Below, in pieces: positions 1 to 9,897 of a DNA stretch of 50,096 bases. Position 1 is the stretch's first letter. Each line of letters opens with the position of its first letter. Source of the DNA: Prevotella illustrans (lineage in GTDB: Bacteria; Bacteroidota; Bacteroidia; Bacteroidales; Bacteroidaceae); assembly GCF_017426725.1 (NCBI RefSeq), contig NZ_JAERMS010000018.1, positions 1 through 50,096 on the forward strand, read 5' to 3'. Below the pieces are notes generated by a model. It searched no databases. It was given only the letters and a program-made list of their open reading frames with translations, and was not told the origin of the DNA. The position numbers were made by a program, and so were the translations under genes.

Positions 1-36
1 TATTTGATGCAACTTTGTATGCGTTTTCACAAAAAT

Positions 37-53
37 TATTTAGGACACTATTG
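37..53. repeat. Left copy of a 17-bp inverted repeat shared with the window's right end
   Basis: TATTTAGGACACTATTG, immediately upstream of the dnaX promoter; the reverse complement is at 50027-50043, and an A5 run precedes both. Confidence 0.6.
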
Positions 54-74
54 CTATTATTCACTTAATTACAG

Positions 75-82
75 TAACTTTG
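75..82 (+). promoter_or_regulatory. dnaX promoter -7 box
   Basis: TAACTTTG matches the Bacteroidetes -7 consensus TAnnTTTG and lies 24 bp before the ATG chosen for dnaX. No clear TTTG -33 box is seen at the expected distance. Confidence 0.55.
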
Positions 83-105
83 CAATAAGCTACTATATAA
101 TAGAA

Positions 106-1908
106 ATGGAATATATTGTATCTGCACGCAAATATCGTCCTATGACTTTTGACTCTGTCGTAGGACAATCATCACTCACCACTACTCTTAAAAATGCCGT
201 TAAAAGCGGTAAATTAGCACACGCATATCTTTTTTGCGGACCTCGCGGTGTAGGCAAGACCACATGTGCCCGCATTTTTGCTAAAGCCATCAACTGCCAA
301 AACCCTACACAGGACGGCGAGGCATGTAACTCCTGCGAAAGTTGCAAGTCGTTTAACGAACAACGCTCGCTCAACATCTTCGAACTCGATGCAGCCAGCA
401 ATAACTCTGTCGAAAACATCAAAACATTGATGGAGCAAACGCGCATACCGCCACAGGTAGGACGCTACAAAGTTTTCATTATAGATGAGGTTCACATGCT
501 ATCAACGGCAGCTTTCAACGCGTTTCTTAAAACTTTAGAAGAACCGCCCGCTCACGTAATCTTTATTTTAGCCACCACCGAGAAGCATAAGATATTGCCA
601 ACGATTCTGTCACGATGCCAAATTTATGACTTCGAGAGGATGACCGTTGCCAATACCGTTACCCATCTGAAGAAAGTTGCGGAAAAAGAGGGGATTACTT
701 ATGAAGAACAAGCGTTGGAATTGATTGCGGAGAAAGCGGATGGTGGTATGCGCGACGCATTGTCAATTTTTGATCAAGCCGCCAGCTTTTGTCAAGGCAG
801 TATCACTTATCAAAAGATAATTGAGGATTTGAATGTCCTTGACGTAGAGAATTATTTCAAGATTATAGACTATGCCCTGGCCAATGAAGTAAGCGACATC
901 ATGTTGCTTTTGAATAGTATTTTGGCCAAAGGTTTTGATGGAGCCAACCTAATAAACGGCCTGTCAATGCATGTCCGCAACTTACTGATGAGCAAAGACG
1001 CCGTTACACTCCCTTTGCTGGAATGCAGCGAACAACAGGCACAACACTATCACGCACAGGCTCAAAAGTGTCCCACCAAGTTTCTTTACCAAGCATTGAA
1101 ATTAATGAATCAGTGCGATGTCAATTACAAGCAGAGCGGTAACAAGCGACTGTTGGTCGAACTGACACTTATCCAAATCGCACAAATAACACAGGCAGAA
1201 GACAAAGATGTGCCTGTCGCGGGGCGTAGCCCTAAAAGATTAAAATCCCTGTTCCACAAAATTATTAAATCTCAACCGCAACAGGCAGAGCAGGTGGCCG
1301 AGGTTGAGACGATGCCTTCACCCCAACCTGTTGTTACGGAGAATCCACTTGTTACGGAGAATCCAAGCCAACAGAAAGTTCAGACGCTTACAGGCAACTC
1401 TACGAATATAAAGTCTGAACCAAATAGTTCTGCCGACCCTAAATATAAACTGGGTAATATCGGCTTTACCTTTAATGATATAAGAAAAGGCCCGGAAAAG
1501 CCAACCTACCAGAAAGAGCCGGAAGTAAAAGACCAAAAGGCGACCAACAAATTTTCACAAGAAGAGCTGGAGCTACAATGGATGTCAATGTGCAACCGCA
1601 TGCCGCAACAAATGGTCGGAATGGCTTCGCGCTTAAAAAACGCGATTCCCAAAATAACGGAATATCCGGCTATCGAAGTCGTTTTCGACAATAACATTTT
1701 ACTCAATCAAGTTGAAAAAATCAAAGGCCGCATTCGGGTGACATTGGCCAATGCACTACATAATGCAGCTTTGACACTTGATTTCAGACTGGCACAAGGT
1801 GAAGAAATCAAGAAGATACTAAGCAAACGCGAAGTTTTTGAAGAGATAAGAACACAAAATCCGGCAATAGAAAGGCTTCGCTCATTGCTGGATTTAGAGT
1901 TGGCTTAA
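106..1908 (+). CDS. dnaX: DNA polymerase III subunit gamma/tau
   Basis: Clamp-loader ATPase of the replicative DNA polymerase. The 600-residue protein has Walker A (GPRGVGKTT, about residues 45-53), a four-cysteine zinc module just after it (CNSCESC), Walker B/DEVH near residue 127 and the arginine-finger SRC near 167. The polar, Gln/Pro-rich stretch about 390-500 is the usual linker to the tau C-terminal region. The open frame extends upstream to position 4, but the ATG at 106 follows the promoter and begins the conserved MEYIVSARKYRP start. The linker carries a small in-frame duplication (VTENP twice). The stop overlaps the convergent asnA stop. Confidence 0.96.
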   Translation: MEYIVSARKYRPMTFDSVVGQSSLTTTLKNAVKSGKLAHAYLFCGPRGVGKTTCARIFAKAINCQNPTQDGEACNSCESCKSFNEQRSLNIFELDAASNNSVENIKTLMEQTRIPPQVGRYKVFIIDEVHMLSTAAFNAFLKTLEEPPAHVIFILATTEKHKILPTILSRCQIYDFERMTVANTVTHLKKVAEKEGITYEEQALELIAEKADGGMRDALSIFDQAASFCQGSITYQKIIEDLNVLDVENYFKIIDYALANEVSDIMLLLNSILAKGFDGANLINGLSMHVRNLLMSKDAVTLPLLECSEQQAQHYHAQAQKCPTKFLYQALKLMNQCDVNYKQSGNKRLLVELTLIQIAQITQAEDKDVPVAGRSPKRLKSLFHKIIKSQPQQAEQVAEVETMPSPQPVVTENPLVTENPSQQKVQTLTGNSTNIKSEPNSSADPKYKLGNIGFTFNDIRKGPEKPTYQKEPEVKDQKATNKFSQEELELQWMSMCNRMPQQMVGMASRLKNAIPKITEYPAIEVVFDNNILLNQVEKIKGRIRVTLANALHNAALTLDFRLAQGEEIKKILSKREVFEEIRTQNPAIERLRSLLDLELA

Positions 1909-2942
1909 ATAAGTGGCATGCCTGCGGCCTCACACTCCATACGCATGGCATCAGGCCAAATACTGGCTTGAATCTCTCCAATGTGCGCTTTATGAAGCAA
2001 TATCATGCACAATCTGCTCTGACCTATACCGCCACCAATACTCAATGGGAGTTTTCCTAGCAAAAGTTGCTGATGGAAGAATAACTTTTTCCTATCTTCC
2101 TTGCCTTCTATTTTTAATTGTCGAAGCAAACTTTCCGAATCAACACGAATTCCCATAGAGCTTAGTTCAAACGACCTTCCTAACACGGGATACCATATTA
2201 AGATATCACCATTCAGCCCTACTTTACCATTCTCTGCCACCGTACTCCAGTCGTCATAGTCCGGAGCACGACCGTCGTGCTTCTCGCCATTGCTTAATTT
2301 ACTGCCGATACCCTCTATAAAGACGGCTCCATATTTCTTACAAATAGCGTCCTCACGCTCCTTAGCCGTCATTCCCGGATACATCTGAAGCAAATCCTCA
2401 CTATGCACACAGAAAATTTCCTCGGGCAAGAAAGGCTTCAACTGAGGATAGGTCTCACAAGTAAGGTATTCCGTACGACGAATGGCCGAATAAATGCGCC
2501 GAACAATGTCATGAAGAAAAACAAGACTGCGTTGTTCCTTGGTAATTACAGCTTCCCAGTCCCACTGGTCCACATACAAAGAATGCAAATTATCAAGCTC
2601 CTCATCTGCACGAATAGCATTCATATCCGTATACACACCATAACCGGGTTCTATTTGGTATTCCGCCAAGGTCAATCTCTTCCACTTAGCCAAAGAATGT
2701 ACAACTTCTGCTTCTGCGTCATTCAAATCTTTTATCGGAAATGTTACTGGACGTTCTATCCCATTCAGATCATCATTGATTCCCAAGCCTTTCAAAACAA
2801 ACAGAGGAGCTGTCACCCGACGCAAACGCAATTCGGTTGACAGATTTTGCTGAAAGAACTCCTTGATAAGTTTTATCCCTTGTTCGGTCTGGCGCATATC
2901 AAGCAATGCCCGGTAACCTGTAGGCTTTATCAATTCACTCAT
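1905..2942 (-). CDS. asnA: Aspartate--ammonia ligase (asparagine synthetase A)
   Basis: Makes asparagine from aspartate, ammonia and ATP in the cytosol. The 345-residue length matches the AsnA family, which is related to class II aminoacyl-tRNA synthetases. Recognised family sequence includes the start with GYRALLDMRQTEQGIKLIKEFF, VDQWDWEAVI near residue 127 and the C-terminal SIGGGIGQSRLCMILL active-site segment. The gene is convergent with dnaX: the two stop codons overlap, so no separate terminator fits between them. Confidence 0.95.
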   Translation of the reverse strand: MSELIKPTGYRALLDMRQTEQGIKLIKEFFQQNLSTELRLRRVTAPLFVLKGLGINDDLNGIERPVTFPIKDLNDAEAEVVHSLAKWKRLTLAEYQIEPGYGVYTDMNAIRADEELDNLHSLYVDQWDWEAVITKEQRSLVFLHDIVRRIYSAIRRTEYLTCETYPQLKPFLPEEIFCVHSEDLLQMYPGMTAKEREDAICKKYGAVFIEGIGSKLSNGEKHDGRAPDYDDWSTVAENGKVGLNGDILIWYPVLGRSFELSSMGIRVDSESLLRQLKIEGKEDRKKLFFHQQLLLGKLPLSIGGGIGQSRLCMILLHKAHIGEIQASIWPDAMRMECEAAGMPLI

Positions 2943-3098
2943 GTAATTGTATAAAATATGATTTATAAAATTATTTCTTTATTACGACGCTACAAAAATA
3001 CCGCATTTATAGCAAAACGATATACATCTTATTGACTATTTTTACACATCGTCGCAAAAAGCAACTATTTACTGTCAATAGTATATTCCGACAAAGTA

Positions 3099-5354
3099 TT
3101 ATGAAGAGATTACCGTATTTACCAAAGATAATCGTTTTAACGAATCAAGCTCGCCGACCACCCAAATGATATCGCCTTTCTCAAATCTGCGCATAGGGTC
3201 AATCATCGTTAGGTTTTCCTGTCCCTCTTCTACTCCTACCACCATACAATCATAAACATCTCGGATTCCGCTTTCCTCCAATGTTTTGCCAACAAAGCCG
3301 CTTTTACTCGTAATAATCATCTGCCATAGTTTCATCTCCCGCTTCTCTATTTCGGTATCAGCCGGTATCAATTCCGTTTCGATACTATCACCAAATCTCT
3401 TCAATTGATCATCATTGCCGATTACCTGCAAATGATCGCCGGGAAAAAGGATTGTCTCTCCATTTGGAATATTTATGCGCTGTGCTCCCCGTAAGATACT
3501 GCTCAAATGAACGCCAAAACGATTTCTCATCTGCAGATCAGCCAATTTCCGTCCCGACCACGAAGAATTCTCCGGAAGCTCAAAATTCCCGATATGAATA
3601 TCACGGTCCAACAAGTGCCCCTCGTAGAGTGGCTTTTTCCGTCCTTGCACCTGAGCCTGAATGTCTCTTGAGCGCAGATTCAACATGAACTGCCGCTCCA
3701 TTTTGATACTTCGTGTTTTTGTTACACGCGAAAGCATGATCAAACCGACCACAACGGCACCAATGCAAATCATCAGCGCGTTGGTAAAACGAGTAAGGAA
3801 ATTAATAATATAGAAAATAAAAGCCAAGGCTATCATGAATCGTACAATAATGGTAAATACCAACAGAGGCCGGTTTAAATTACTTTCGAGCCAAAGGCGT
3901 TTGAACTCATCGCTATGATTTTTCTTCATGACCATCGCCCGAAGAAAAGGAGCTATTAAAATGATGGTGACGATTCCCGTTATCGCATTGGCATACCAAT
4001 GAAGCTCCCACCCCGGCAAAAGGCGACGAACGATCGGCAACGCAAAGGTAAACATAATGGCAATCACGGCGGCCGAAAGAATACCATATACCACTGTATT
4101 AAGCAACATCTGACTAAGCAGACGCTTCCACTTGTTTTGCTGTATCGTGTTGGGGCGACTCATCTGCATGCTGTTGAGCCAATGTATCAACTTACCGGGC
4201 AAATGCCTTTCCAGCCGACCATAAGCAGGATTTGCCAACTTAATCATATAAGGAGTAAGGAATGTTGTAATGACACTTACCGCCACAACAACCGGGTAAA
4301 GAAATCTACCGATAACACCCAGCGACAAGCCCATGGAAGCTATGATAAAGCTGAACTCACCGATCTGCGACATGGAAAAACCACACTTCATGGCAGACCG
4401 CAGCGACTCACCGGCTAACATGAAAGCCAGCGTTCCAAATATAGCCTGCCCTAACACAATCGTCAACACTAATATAAATATAGGTAAAGCATACTGCACT
4501 ATAACCTGTGGATCAACCAGCATACCTACCGACACGAAAAATATAGCGCCAAACAAATTCTTGACCGGCTCCACCAATTTTATGATACGATCGGCCTCTA
4601 TCGTCTCGGCCAAGATACTGCCCATGATAAAAGCGCCGAAAGCCTCACTGAATCCAACCTCGGTTGAGAATACAGCCATCGCGCAACATAAACCCAAAGC
4701 CACGATGAGCATAGTCTCATTATTGACTAATTTGCGAACGGATCGCAGAAACATCGGAATGGCATAAATACCAACTACGAGCCACAATACCAAGAAGAAT
4801 ACGATTTTCAAAGCCGATGTCAGCATCGTGCCGCCATTCGCATGCCCCGTCGCTAAGGCACTCAGCATTACCATCATGATAATGGCCAAAACATCTTCCA
4901 GGATAAGCACGCTCATCACCTTTCCGGCAAACTGCTGCTGCCGAACGCCCAAATCATCGAAAGCCTTGTAGATAATCGTCGTAGAACTCATGGCCAGCAT
5001 TCCGCCCAGAAAAATGCAGTCCATCTTAGCCCAGCCAAAAATATGGCCTACGCTTATGCCCAACGCCATCATGCAGAATATAATGATAACGGTGGAAATG
5101 ATGGGCGACGCTCCCATCTTCAGTATCTTCTTAAAAGAAAAATCCAATCCCAAGCTGAACAACGTAAACATCACGCCGATTTCAGCCCAGGAATGAATAT
5201 TAGCCTCATCAACGACAGACATCGTATAAGGCATGTGTGGCGAGACCAAAAATCCCGCCACAAGATAGCCTAACACTAAAGGTTGACGCAGTTTCTTGAA
5301 AACGATTGTAGTGATACCCGCTACAATCAGAATCAACGCAAGGTCTCTTATCAT
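3099..5354 (-). CDS. CPA2-family cation:proton antiporter with two RCK_C domains
   Basis: Inner-membrane monovalent cation/proton exchanger. About the first 400 residues are a 12-13 helix Na+/H+-exchanger domain (start ITTIVFKKLRQPLVLGYLVAGF; GLDFSFKKILKMG near 70; EAFGAFIMGSILAE near 235). A second hydrophobic block of about three helices follows around 420-550. The C-terminus holds two TrkA-C-like (RCK_C) domains, about 585-665 and 675-751, with GDHLQVIG and GDIIWVVG signatures. No NAD-binding TrkA_N domain is visible. The start codon overlaps the pepT stop by one base (TAATG), so the two are probably translationally coupled. Whether it carries K+ or Na+ cannot be read from the sequence. 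Confidence 0.88.
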   Translation of the reverse strand: MIRDLALILIVAGITTIVFKKLRQPLVLGYLVAGFLVSPHMPYTMSVVDEANIHSWAEIGVMFTLFSLGLDFSFKKILKMGASPIISTVIIIFCMMALGISVGHIFGWAKMDCIFLGGMLAMSSTTIIYKAFDDLGVRQQQFAGKVMSVLILEDVLAIIMMVMLSALATGHANGGTMLTSALKIVFFLVLWLVVGIYAIPMFLRSVRKLVNNETMLIVALGLCCAMAVFSTEVGFSEAFGAFIMGSILAETIEADRIIKLVEPVKNLFGAIFFVSVGMLVDPQVIVQYALPIFILVLTIVLGQAIFGTLAFMLAGESLRSAMKCGFSMSQIGEFSFIIASMGLSLGVIGRFLYPVVVAVSVITTFLTPYMIKLANPAYGRLERHLPGKLIHWLNSMQMSRPNTIQQNKWKRLLSQMLLNTVVYGILSAAVIAIMFTFALPIVRRLLPGWELHWYANAITGIVTIILIAPFLRAMVMKKNHSDEFKRLWLESNLNRPLLVFTIIVRFMIALAFIFYIINFLTRFTNALMICIGAVVVGLIMLSRVTKTRSIKMERQFMLNLRSRDIQAQVQGRKKPLYEGHLLDRDIHIGNFELPENSSWSGRKLADLQMRNRFGVHLSSILRGAQRINIPNGETILFPGDHLQVIGNDDQLKRFGDSIETELIPADTEIEKREMKLWQMIITSKSGFVGKTLEESGIRDVYDCMVVGVEEGQENLTMIDPMRRFEKGDIIWVVGELDSLKRLSLVNTVISS

Positions 5355-6577
5355 TAATCTTCAAAATTTCCGGTAATCTCACATATTTTCGTAATCACGC
5401 TGACGGCTTTCTCCATCACCTGAATGCTTACGAACTCATGTGGACCATGGAAATTGACTCCTCCCGCAAAGATGTTCGGGCACGGCAGTCCCTTGAAACT
5501 CAATTGGGCACCGTCCGTTCCGCCACGTATCGGCTCTACCTTGGGCGCCACGCCACTCTCCTGCATGGCTCTCAACACGATGTCGATGACGTGCATGTTG
5601 GGATCAATTTTCTCTTTCATATTATAATACTGATCCTTCATGTCTATCGTCACCGTTCCCTCGCCATACTTGGCATTCATCTTGTTCACGCAATCCTGCA
5701 TGAAGTCTTTTCGTTCTTCAAACTTAGCGCGGTCATGGTCGCGGATGATATAGCTGAGTTTGGCTTCTTCCGTCCGGCTGTCGATATTGAGCAGATGGTA
5801 GAAACCTTCGTATCCCTCTGTGGCTTCGGGTATATCCGTTTCGGGTATCATGGCGTTGAACTCGCAGGCCAGCCTGTTGGCGTTCACCATCTTATCCTTG
5901 GCGTAGCCTGTATGCACGCTCACGCCCCTGATATGGATTTTAGCGCCGGCGGCATTGAAATTCTCATATTCCAAATCTCCTTCATCACCTCCATCTATGG
6001 TATAGGCCCAATCGCAGCCAAACTTTTCCACATCAAAGTGATGGGCACCCATCCCGATTTCCTCATCCGGATTGAACCCCACGCGAATATCTCCGTGCTT
6101 TATCTCGTCATGATCACGCAGATAACACATGGCCTGAACGATTTCGGCAATGCCGGCCTTGTCGTCGGCACCCAGCAATGTGGTACCATCGGTCACGATT
6201 AAATCCTCGCCCACATGCTCCTTCAGCTCGGGAAACTTCTCCACAGAAGATACGATTCCGTCGCTCAATACGATATCCTTTCCGTCATAATTGCGGATTA
6301 TACGAGCTTTAACATCCTTCCCACTGGCGTCAGGACTGGTATCGTAATGCGAAATAAAGCCTATGGTCGGTGTTTTCTTTTTCGTATTTGACTTTAAGGT
6401 GGCGTAGATATACCCCATCTCGTTCATCTCTACGTCGGACAAGCCTTCGTCTTGAAGTTCCTTGGTAAGATACTTGGCAAATTCCAACTGCTTGGCTGTA
6501 CTGGGCACGCTCTCCGAGTCTTCGCTCGATTGCGTGTCAAATTTGGTGTAATTGATAAACCTTTCCGTAAGATCCAT
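5354..6577 (-). CDS. pepT: Peptidase T (tripeptide aminopeptidase)
   Basis: M20-family zinc aminopeptidase that removes the N-terminal residue of tripeptides. The 407-residue length is typical. Metal and catalytic motifs are present: SHYDTSP (about residue 80), [13 protein letters not shown] (about 140), [13 protein letters not shown] (about 175) and the C-terminal [14 protein letters not shown] and FHGPHEFV segments. First gene of a two-gene minus-strand operon with the antiporter. A TACATTTG -7 box lies just upstream. Confidence 0.95.
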   Translation of the reverse strand: MDLTERFINYTKFDTQSSEDSESVPSTAKQLEFAKYLTKELQDEGLSDVEMNEMGYIYATLKSNTKKKTPTIGFISHYDTSPDASGKDVKARIIRNYDGKDIVLSDGIVSSVEKFPELKEHVGEDLIVTDGTTLLGADDKAGIAEIVQAMCYLRDHDEIKHGDIRVGFNPDEEIGMGAHHFDVEKFGCDWAYTIDGGDEGDLEYENFNAAGAKIHIRGVSVHTGYAKDKMVNANRLACEFNAMIPETDIPEATEGYEGFYHLLNIDSRTEEAKLSYIIRDHDRAKFEERKDFMQDCVNKMNAKYGEGTVTIDMKDQYYNMKEKIDPNMHVIDIVLRAMQESGVAPKVEPIRGGTDGAQLSFKGLPCPNIFAGGVNFHGPHEFVSIQVMEKAVSVITKICEITGNFED

Positions 6578-6606
6578 ATATAAAATCGATAAAATAGTTG
6601 TAATTG

Positions 6607-6614
6607 CAAATGTA
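6607..6614 (-). promoter_or_regulatory. pepT operon promoter -7 box
   Basis: TACATTTG on the minus strand, 30 bp upstream of the pepT ATG, fits TAnnTTTG. The -33 element is not convincing. Confidence 0.45.
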
Positions 6615-6657
6615 CATAAAAAAACAATCCGAACAAAATCCGCAAACCTTGTTTAAC

Positions 6658-6680
6658 AAAAAAGCAACGGAGCGTTGCCC
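6658..6680 (-). terminator. Intrinsic terminator after the SGNH/GDPD gene
   Basis: Minus-strand hairpin GCAACG-CTC-CGTTGC followed directly by six T. It separates the secreted hydrolase gene from the pepT promoter. Confidence 0.75.
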
Positions 6681-6715
6681 CATTGCCTTTGATTGCCACG
6701 GCAAATCATGCCGTT

Positions 6716-8524
6716 CTATTTCGGTTCATCCATCTTGCCGATCTGTTGAAGTCCTTCCACCGGGTTATTGGTAGTGATAAAATCCACACCGGCCTCGATG
6801 AAATACTTGATATCCTTGGGCTTGTTCACCGTCCACACGTTGACGGTCATACCCAATTCATGACTCCGGCGAATCCATTCGGGGTGCTTCTTCAGCACTT
6901 TATAATGATAGTCAATGCCGTTGCATCCCCACGACCTCACCTCATCGGGCGTCGCGTCTCCGTTCAGATAGGCGATGTTGGCTCCCTTCAGCTTCTTGGC
7001 CAACCGCCGGCAGACGTTCTTGCTAAAAGAGATGTAGTCTACACGGTCGGCAATTCCCGAAACCTTCACGGCTTTCACTGCTTCGTCCACACACAGATTT
7101 TCTTTCTTTTCCGACTTATGCGCCTTGATTTCCAAAACCAGACGCGTCGTGCAATTCTTGCCGGCAGCCAGATATTCGTGCAACAACGGACGTCGTTCGC
7201 CATTAACCAGCTTGCGGTCAATGATGTCTTTCCATTTGGCGTCTTCTATCACGATACCGTCAATGGTGTCATCGTGATTGATTACCAGTCTACCATCAGC
7301 CGTCACATGAATGTCAAACTCTGAACCATAACAATGAATACTATCGGCTTTCATCAACGAAGCAATCGAGTTCTGCGCGCTCCCCTCGGTGTCCCAATAG
7401 CCACGATGGGCGATTATCTTCGGGCCGACGATGGCTTTCAACGCATTGGCGTATGCCTGAGCGTAAATCATCGAACCGATATCATTGGGGTGAACGCCTT
7501 CTATCATACCATCCTCAGTCAGGTCGAGCCGGTCATGCGGCAACAAGTATAGATTGTCAACGCCCTCCTTTTTCAATTCCTTGTAGGCTTCGCAAAGCGC
7601 TTCGTTGCCCCGCCGATAGAGCTTGTAGGCTTTGGCGTGCATCACGCTGTCGCTCAGTTCGTGGTTTTCCACCAACAAAATGGGCGCGTTACTCTTCTGA
7701 CGCAACAGTTTTACGCCTTCCGCAACTCTGCTTTTGACGGTTGCGGCGTCAAGTCTCCAGGAGTTCGGAATCGGATCCACCACATAGGCCTGCGCGTCGA
7801 TCTCGGCAAGCGCCTTAAACATTTCGGGTTCCATATAGCAACTACCTGAAAAACCCAGGTTGACAAAAGGCTTATGAAGGATTCGTGACACGATATTGGT
7901 GATAGACAGCCCGGGACGCGACGGCGAAGCGCCTTGAATAATGCTGCTGCCATAAACCACAATAGGCTTCTCCATGGTTTCTGCAGGCGACTTAAACTCC
8001 ACGTTACAGCCTTCGTCCACGCCCACTTCAAGCCATTTCACGCTGTTGTAGTTCGGCAGATAGAGTTCATATTCCGTGCTTCCTTTCACGCTCAAGTCCT
8101 TATAAACTGTCTCCAGCGTGTCTTTCTCTGTCTTCCCAAAAGAATAGTTCATGTGGTTACCCACCCAATGGTAACGGCCGTGGCCGGTTCGAGCATATAG
8201 GTCAACGCCCGACGAATTGATGTCCGACATGTTGTGCAAGGTTCGCGCATCCGCCAATCCATACCTTATATATATATTCCTTGCGTCGGTGACAAACCTG
8301 ACAGAAAGTCCGCTGCCGTGATGCGAAAGCTCCCAAACTGCTTTGGGCACACTCGCCCGCAATCGCTCGGGCAGTCGGTCATAACAGTTTCCAATTTCCG
8401 CGTTCCACGCCCGCCCAAACACCGCGGGAACGCTGCCACTCATCGGACTGAACCACTTTATCTGCGCAGACAAAACCGATGAAAGGACTAAACCTAAAAC
8501 GACAAGAATCGATCGTGTTTTCAT
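6716..8524 (-). CDS. Secreted SGNH/GDSL esterase fused to glycerophosphodiester phosphodiesterase
   Basis: A 602-residue exported two-enzyme fusion. A signal peptide ends near residue 20 (VLSAQ). An N-terminal all-beta module carries GVDLY near residue 108, the hallmark of the GxDLY domain that precedes Lipase_GDSL_3 enzymes. The SGNH domain has its serine in VYGSSIIQGAS (about 190), GFSGSCYME (about 220) and the catalytic Asp/His in GVHPND (about 343). From about residue 370 a GDPD domain starts with IIAHRGYW, with the metal ligands E-x-D (SEFDIHV) and the second His in VINHDD. It probably hydrolyses esters and phosphodiesters in the periplasm or outside the cell; the natural substrate is unknown. 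Followed by its own terminator. Confidence 0.88.
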   Translation of the reverse strand: MKTRSILVVLGLVLSSVLSAQIKWFSPMSGSVPAVFGRAWNAEIGNCYDRLPERLRASVPKAVWELSHHGSGLSVRFVTDARNIYIRYGLADARTLHNMSDINSSGVDLYARTGHGRYHWVGNHMNYSFGKTEKDTLETVYKDLSVKGSTEYELYLPNYNSVKWLEVGVDEGCNVEFKSPAETMEKPIVVYGSSIIQGASPSRPGLSITNIVSRILHKPFVNLGFSGSCYMEPEMFKALAEIDAQAYVVDPIPNSWRLDAATVKSRVAEGVKLLRQKSNAPILLVENHELSDSVMHAKAYKLYRRGNEALCEAYKELKKEGVDNLYLLPHDRLDLTEDGMIEGVHPNDIGSMIYAQAYANALKAIVGPKIIAHRGYWDTEGSAQNSIASLMKADSIHCYGSEFDIHVTADGRLVINHDDTIDGIVIEDAKWKDIIDRKLVNGERRPLLHEYLAAGKNCTTRLVLEIKAHKSEKKENLCVDEAVKAVKVSGIADRVDYISFSKNVCRRLAKKLKGANIAYLNGDATPDEVRSWGCNGIDYHYKVLKKHPEWIRRSHELGMTVNVWTVNKPKDIKYFIEAGVDFITTNNPVEGLQQIGKMDEPK

Positions 8525-8603
8525 TTTATAATGTTTTTAATTGGTTTTCTTTGTCAACACTGCAAAAATACAATTAATATTTCATTCCGAAAAGAAAATC
8601 ATA

Positions 8604-9416
8604 TCATTTTGTAACATCAAGATTTTCATTTAATCTTCTCTCCGCTTTATATAGCTTTTTACACGAACTCGCAATCTTAATGTCAATATTTATGGGGCTA
8701 TTTACTTTGCAATCGGGACATACTGCGTATCCATAACCTGTCTTAAAACAATCCGCAATAGCATCATTAATGAATTGTTCTCCATAGTTTTTACAAACAA
8801 ATTCACTGCCAGCCTCTCCGATGATTTCACTACCTTTCACGATTAATTTTACAAGTTTTCCATCGATGACACCCCAATAGCCATGCAAACCTCGAATCAT
8901 AAAAACGAAAACATTGGGATTTTCACAACAATATTTATAGATTTTCTTTTCCATTTTTTTGTTATCTGCCATGACAGGCCTTCCATGCAACGAATACTCC
9001 ACGTGATTTATACTGTCTTTCCTTCGGTTTTCTTCATCGTAAGAATCAAAAATCTCAAAAGTCCCAACCTTTAAATGACCTTCTTTCATTACAATAAATA
9101 CCTTCTGGAATAAGAAATTTTGCTTAAATGCTACCAAAGATTCAAGATTATCTCCACACCTATATGATTGGTGGTTCCACTCCAAAATGGGTATTGATAT
9201 GAGATCCAACTCTTCTTCTTTGTATTTATCTGATACCATAGTTGTTGAAAAAACAGGAACTTTACTACTTTTTTCTTTTGAATATAAATCCATAAATCGC
9301 CCTTGGGCAACATCTTCATATCCGTACTTGTCATAGTAAAAGTATATTTTATCTTGTTGTGCCATCAGCAAATTGCTGCAAGCCATCAGGATTAAACTTA
9401 AAAAAAATGCTTTCAT
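8604..9416 (-). CDS. Exported protein of unknown function
   Basis: I do not recognise this 270-residue protein. It has a cleavable signal peptide (hydrophobic residues 3-18, cleavage probably after LMAQ) and, near residue 235, a CPDCK pair followed by a C-terminal charged helix. Its ATG lies one base after the TAG that ends the broken reading frame at 9418-9765, so the two were probably coupled. Base composition is AT-richer than the flanking housekeeping genes. Because it follows gene debris and a YD-motif gene, an immunity or accessory role in a decayed Rhs-like locus is possible, but this is inference. Confidence 0.7.
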   Translation of the reverse strand: MKAFFLSLILMACSNLLMAQQDKIYFYYDKYGYEDVAQGRFMDLYSKEKSSKVPVFSTTMVSDKYKEEELDLISIPILEWNHQSYRCGDNLESLVAFKQNFLFQKVFIVMKEGHLKVGTFEIFDSYDEENRRKDSINHVEYSLHGRPVMADNKKMEKKIYKYCCENPNVFVFMIRGLHGYWGVIDGKLVKLIVKGSEIIGEAGSEFVCKNYGEQFINDAIADCFKTGYGYAVCPDCKVNSPINIDIKIASSCKKLYKAERRLNENLDVTK

Positions 9417-9417
9417 A

Positions 9418-9765
9418 CTAATATACTCCGAAAATCAAGTGGAAACTTTTGACATTTGTAAACCTTGTAGTTGACCCTCCTGAATTCATTACATTAATAA
9501 TAAATCGTCCATTATCGTATATTCTTACTTCCTCTTTTCCTTCCATCCGCCCTATAATCTTGGAAAGAATCTGACGGAAATAAGTATATCATTCATTCTT
9601 TCTAATGCGTATACAATCGAAGAAAATATATAGCATTTTAGCTTCTACATTTAATAATAAGACCAGCTTCACTGTACAATCATATAGTTCGGGGTTTGAT
9701 GTATAAAACTCCATCAACGGTCCTTTGAAGTCATAGTCCTTGATGAATTTATAAATATTTGTCAC
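9418..9765 (-). pseudogene. Small gene interrupted by an in-frame TGA
   Basis: From a GTG at 9765 the frame encodes 58 sensible residues (start MTNIYKFIKDYDFKGPLMEF) to a TGA at 9589-9591. It then continues in the same frame for 56 more codons (YTYFRQILSKIIGRMEGKEE to FHLIFGVY) to a TAG at 9418. Both halves have protein-like composition and no shift is needed to join them, so one nonsense change, most simply TGG (Trp) to TGA, explains the break. Neither half is recognised. The TAG abuts the start of the next gene. Confidence 0.5.
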
Positions 9766-9897
9766 TTATGCCCAGTTTTTTTCTTTTAAACAATGATGCA
9801 AAGAAAGAAATGATGCTGAAATCATTTAGGTCATACCCAGGACAGTATTTTCAAATCGAGATTGCCATTCTATAAAGGTGATACTCTTTGCATAGCG

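Noticed and set aside
1200..1560. Possible dnaX programmed frameshift producing gamma
   Set aside because: No A-AAA-AAG slip site with a following hairpin was found in the linker region.
5438..6202. 254-codon plus-strand ORF
   Set aside because: Antisense to pepT, whose catalytic motifs are all present.
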